Shown piece by piece: positions 61,397-64,000 of a stretch of DNA of 64,000 bases; within the stretch, counting starts at the first letter, position 1; each line of letters begins with the position of its first letter. The notes beneath the pieces were generated by a model. That model was not told where the DNA came from. It did no database searches and saw nothing but the letters and a program-made list of their open reading frames with translations. The DNA comes from Syntrophaceticus sp050949745 (lineage in GTDB: Bacteria > Bacillota > DSM-12270 > Thermacetogeniales > Thermacetogeniaceae), in contig JBMNGF010000001.1 of the NCBI GenBank assembly GCA_050949745.1, forward strand, positions 62,001-126,000, in the 5' to 3' direction. The translations under genes were made by a program, and so were the position numbers.

Positions 61397-61423
61397 ATTC
61401 GCCAAGATCTATGGGATTCCTGC
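61397..61423 (-). promoter_or_regulatory. Sigma-H-like promoter of spoVG
   Basis: On the minus strand GCAGGAATC (61415-61423) and GGCGAAT (61397-61403) are 11 bases apart, matching the sigma-H consensus RnAGGAWWW and RnnGAAT with one deviation. B. subtilis spoVG is the classic sigma-H-dependent gene, so the site agrees with known biology. Confidence 0.7.
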
Positions 61424-61447
61424 CTAAAAAAATTATAAATATAACCA

Positions 61448-62200
61448 TTATCCTTCAAATATACTCTTTGCTATCTCCAAATCGGAAGCTTTATCTACAT
61501 CGACGCCAACCTCAGGGTAATCGCTGATCACAGCACAACCTTTAGCACCCACTATCTTAGAAACCCTTCGCTCTGCCTCTGCAATGGTCAGCTGCCCTAG
61601 AAAATACTTCAAAAGCATCCCTAACCCCACCATTCGCGCAAGAGCAGTGGGGCTCTTACGCAATTTGACAAACTCCTCCGCTTTGGAAAGGCAGCGGCTA
61701 ATGATCTCCCGCCTAACCAAAAAAAGATTTCCCCCTGTAAAGGTTCCATCCCGCAGGCTGGCATAGGTACGCTTTATATCAGGAAAACGGCTCTCCACCC
61801 TTTCTTTCCTCACAATAGGGTAATAAAAATCTGCTTCACATTCAAAAGCCTTTGATATAAAATCATCCACTGCTGCAGTGGTTAGAAAAGGAATATCTCC
61901 AGTACAGACCAGCAACCAGCTGTTATCTGATTCTAAAACATCTACTCCTGCGGCGAAACTCTCCAATGGCGTTCTGCCCTGCTCTGCATAAAGAAATCTC
62001 GAGTTATTGCCATACAATGGCCTCAATTCTTGATCATCCCCGACCAGAACAATGCACTCAATAGTCTGACTGTTCCTGAGTGCTTCAACAACATAATCAA
62101 TCATCAGCCGGGAATCAAAAGAAATAAGCGCTTTGGCAGGTGCCCCTTCCTCTATCCCCCCACCACCGGCTAAGACCACTGCATCTAATTTATCTGCCAT
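61448..62200 (-). CDS. MobA-like NTP transferase
   Basis: This nucleotidyltransferase of 250 residues has an N-terminal LDAVVLAGGG signature (in place of the GxGxRM form, GGGGIEEGAPAKALISFD), the Asp in CTGDIPFLT and a long C-terminal part with VGVDVDKASDLEIAKSIFE. It resembles molybdenum-cofactor or sugar NTP transferases found near ispE-spoVG in Clostridia; the substrate is unknown. ATG 62200 is the start, with GAGG upstream. It may be a divergent sugar-phosphate transferase. It lies between ispE and spoVG. Confidence 0.82.
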   Translation of the reverse strand: MADKLDAVVLAGGGGIEEGAPAKALISFDSRLMIDYVVEALRNSQTIECIVLVGDDQELRPLYGNNSRFLYAEQGRTPLESFAAGVDVLESDNSWLLVCTGDIPFLTTAAVDDFISKAFECEADFYYPIVRKERVESRFPDIKRTYASLRDGTFTGGNLFLVRREIISRCLSKAEEFVKLRKSPTALARMVGLGMLLKYFLGQLTIAEAERRVSKIVGAKGCAVISDYPEVGVDVDKASDLEIAKSIFEG

Positions 62201-62227
62201 CGCACTCAACCTCTTTTGCTTATTACT

Positions 62228-63100
62228 TCATGACCTAATATCTTCAGCAGAGACTGTTCTACAGACATAAACTTCCCCTCCCCGCATTTTACCTGCCGCC
62301 CTAAGGGCTTCCTCTTTGCTGTTAAATAACCCGAAAACTGTGGGTCCGCTGCCAGCCATCATGGCGCCCAATGCACCCAACCGAAGCAAATGTTGTTTGA
62401 TAGCTCCTATCTCCGGATAAAGGCCGATTGTAACATCCTCCAAGTCGTTGCCAAGTGAGCGGATCACCCCTTCTCTGTCCTTCTCTATTAAGGCATGAAC
62501 AAGCCCGGGGGTGCGCGGTTCTCCATCCTTCCCTTTGTAAAGGCCATAAATCTTTGCAGTGCTGACTTCAAATGAAGGCTTGACCAAGACCAGCCAGAAA
62601 ACAGGCAACTGAGGAAGGGGTTTCACCCTTTCTCCCCGCCCTACAGCCAGGGCTGTTCCCCCCAAAACAAAAAAAGGGACATCAGAGCCCACCACAGCTC
62701 CAGCTGCCAGCATTTCATCCTCTGTCAGGCCGATTTGATAAAGTTTATCCGCTCCTTTTAAGGCTGTTGCCGCATTGCTGCTGCCGCCTCCCAGTCCAGC
62801 GGCATAAGGTACCCTCTTTTCGATCTTTACAGAAATTCCAGCAGGCAGACTGTCAGAAATTACGGATAGAGCCTGGTAAGCCAAGTTATCCCGGCCATCA
62901 GGGACACCTGAATCACTGCAGGATACGGTGATCCCTCCAGACAGTTTGGTAAAGGAGAGAGTGTCTGCCAGGCTGATCGTCTGCAGCACTGAATTGATCT
63001 CATGGTAACCATCTGGCCTGAGAGCGCCCACATCTAATGTTAAATTAATTTTAGCGAAAGAGGGAAGCAGAACTTCCCCACTGTCTTGTTTAATGGCCAA
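62228..63100 (-). CDS. ispE: 4-diphosphocytidyl-2-C-methyl-D-erythritol kinase
   Basis: IspE phosphorylates CDP-ME in the MEP isoprenoid pathway, needed for undecaprenyl and other prenyl lipids. The 290-residue GHMP kinase has the N-terminal SFAKINLTLDV, the ATP-binding PYAAGLGGGSSNAATAL and the C-terminal GAMMAGSGPTVFGLF. The start is TTG 63100. In B. subtilis ispE is also a few genes upstream of spoVG. Confidence 0.96.
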   Translation of the reverse strand: MAIKQDSGEVLLPSFAKINLTLDVGALRPDGYHEINSVLQTISLADTLSFTKLSGGITVSCSDSGVPDGRDNLAYQALSVISDSLPAGISVKIEKRVPYAAGLGGGSSNAATALKGADKLYQIGLTEDEMLAAGAVVGSDVPFFVLGGTALAVGRGERVKPLPQLPVFWLVLVKPSFEVSTAKIYGLYKGKDGEPRTPGLVHALIEKDREGVIRSLGNDLEDVTIGLYPEIGAIKQHLLRLGALGAMMAGSGPTVFGLFNSKEEALRAAGKMRGGEVYVCRTVSAEDIRS

Positions 63101-63159
63101 TTCTCCTCCCTAACTATCATTACCTTCTCAATTTTACTTCTAAACATCAAATTACTCAA

Positions 63160-63268
63160 TAGAGGTTGGTAATTGTTCTTCAGCCGTTGAAGAAATTCGG
63201 ATGGTGTTGCATTGTGCGGTCGATAATATGAATTTTCCAACGACAAACCACCACCGACCAACGACTAA
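63160..63268 (-). repeat. 7-base-period repeat copy between the Mur-ligase gene and ispE
   Basis: On the minus strand TTAGTCGTTGGTCGGTGGTGG then GTTTGTCGTTGGAAAATTCATATTATCG is followed by degenerate body sequence with GCACAATGCAACACC. The TAA stop of the upstream gene is three bases away. It fills most of the 169-base gap. Confidence 0.78.
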
Positions 63269-63269
63269 T

Positions 63270-64000
63270 TTAGCCCTGGACGGTCTGCTTTACTGCAGCA
63301 TTTTTCTCTATTCGTTCTTGGTTACGCAGATAATCTAAAACAGGCCGGATTTCTTCATAGAAAACGACAACCACATCACCTGGCTTTGCCCTCCTCAAAG
63401 ACTCATCCAGTGCGCAAAGGATTTCAGGGATTACATGCAGGTTGCTTGCAGGCATCCCAGCCCGACGGGCACCTGTATAAAGAAGTTTGGCAGTTTCCTC
63501 AGGGTCACGCCCTCTCAGGTCATGGTCCTCCCTGATATAAAGTTCATCAAAACCCGTAGCAGCCACCTGACCACTGTGAATGATCTGATCATCTCTCCGA
63601 TCACCTGGCACACCGATGATACCTATCAAGCGGCCTTTGCTCAGTGTCCTGGCAAATTCGGCGATCTTCTGAAATGCGGGAGCATTATGTCCGTAATCCA
63701 CGATTACAGTAACCCCTCTCAGCTCCTGAATCGTCAAGCGGCCTGGGTTGTCCTCCTGGCAGGCACCAAAACTGCGCAGCCCGCGCCTAATCGCAGCAAA
63801 TGGTACTTCACAGGCATAAGCTGCTGCAGCTGCAGCCAACGCATTTTCTAGATTATGGGCAGCACGTCCGCCCATCCCCGCACGAATGGACTTCAAGCCG
63901 ATCAAGCGTACAGCATGCTCACCACAACCGAAGAAGACAAACCCTCTATTAACAAAAACAGCACATCCGCCAGCCCCTAAGTGTCGGCTTACCAGGACAT
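63270..64000 (-). CDS. Cyanophycin-synthetase-like Mur ligase, 5' part off the window
   Basis: The C-terminal ~243 codons of a Mur-family ligase are open to the right edge. Upstream of a possible internal TTG (63905) the frame continues with VLVSRHLGAGGCAVFVNRG, then GRAAHNLENALAAAAAAYACE, NPGRLTIQE, VIVDYGHNAPAFQKI, GVPGDRRDDQIIHSGQVAATG and IREDHDLRGR. This run of motifs is the C-terminal Mur domain of cyanophycin synthetases (CphA) and their Firmicute relatives. The N-terminal ATP-grasp half cannot be seen, so a stand-alone Mur ligase is also possible. Its product is uncertain. The native end abuts a dispersed repeat. Confidence 0.75.
   Translation of the reverse strand, partial: VLVSRHLGAGGCAVFVNRGFVFFGCGEHAVRLIGLKSIRAGMGGRAAHNLENALAAAAAAYACEVPFAAIRRGLRSFGACQEDNPGRLTIQELRGVTVIVDYGHNAPAFQKIAEFARTLSKGRLIGIIGVPGDRRDDQIIHSGQVAATGFDELYIREDHDLRGRDPEETAKLLYTGARRAGMPASNLHVIPEILCALDESLRRAKPGDVVVVFYEEIRPVLDYLRNQERIEKNAAVKQTVQG

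Noticed and set aside
1..64000. tRNA, rRNA or CRISPR loci.
   Set aside because: No cloverleaf, rRNA core sequence or regularly spaced array was found by reading; a dedicated scan would be needed to exclude a missed tRNA.

Overview
The window is chromosomal DNA of an endospore-forming Firmicute of the Clostridia type. The evidence is spoIID, spoVT, a SpoVB/YabM flippase, spoVG with a sigma-H-like promoter, a SCIFF ranthipeptide gene pair (typical of Clostridia), and gene order matching Bacillus subtilis in three long blocks. Base composition looks moderate and TTG/GTG start codons are unusually common. No rRNA, tRNA, CRISPR array or intact transposase was seen. The species cannot be named from this sequence.

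Layout, almost all on the minus strand. (1) 1-6823: F1Fo ATP synthase operon atpZ-I-B-E-F-H-A-G-D (atpD runs off the left edge). A ~390 base insert between atpE and atpF carries a promoter-like site and a structured RNA that resembles a solitary HEARO/omega-RNA. (2) 6917-17781: the counterpart of the B. subtilis rpmE-prfA-prmC-ywlC-ywlD-ywlE-rpiB-glyA-wecB block, with comEB and a MazG-like gene added and a plus-strand DUF1646 transporter inserted. (3) 17981-29270: an envelope peptidase, then rho, fsa, fba, a zinc-ribbon protein, alr, a FemAB-like gene, pyrG, a UlaG-like hydrolase and argS, matching the rho-tal-fba-pyrG-argS block. (4) 29485-33962: a tight five-gene operon encoding a double KaiC ATPase, a single RAD55/KaiC ATPase, a V4R sensor, a winged-helix protein and a PAS histidine kinase. 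This is the most striking system here. (5) 34334-45728: envelope and sporulation genes (methyltransferase, DUF212, murA, metalloprotease, TPR protein, G5/LysM/M23 peptidase, SCIFF peptide and its radical SAM maturase, LCP ligase, a restriction-gene remnant, spoIID). (6) 45855-64000: the rqcP-hup-mazG-yabM-spoVT-mfd-pth-ctc-prs-glmU-spoVG-ispE block, close to oriC in B. subtilis, ending in a partial cyanophycin-synthetase-like Mur ligase.

Intergenic DNA is full of three dispersed repeat families. One is a 7-base-period family (GTTAGTG / GTTGGTC units, with a ~84 base conserved body in two copies). The second is a hairpin with GAGACGCG arms, like REP sequences. The third is a paired GGTGACTGTCACC element of about 62 bases. 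They cluster together, often start exactly at gene ends, and supply the last codons or stop codon of glyA, ywlE, mfd, pth and prmC.

Functionally the window joins energy conversion (ATP synthase), translation termination and its quality control (prfA, prmC, rpmE, pth, ctc, rqcP, tsaC, argS), nucleotide supply (prs, pyrG, comEB, MazG proteins), cell-wall precursor and remodelling genes (murA, glmU, alr, wecB, FemAB-like, LCP, M23 enzymes, flippase) and sporulation control. The KaiC/V4R/kinase operon is plausibly a signalling input into that programme, but its function is not established.
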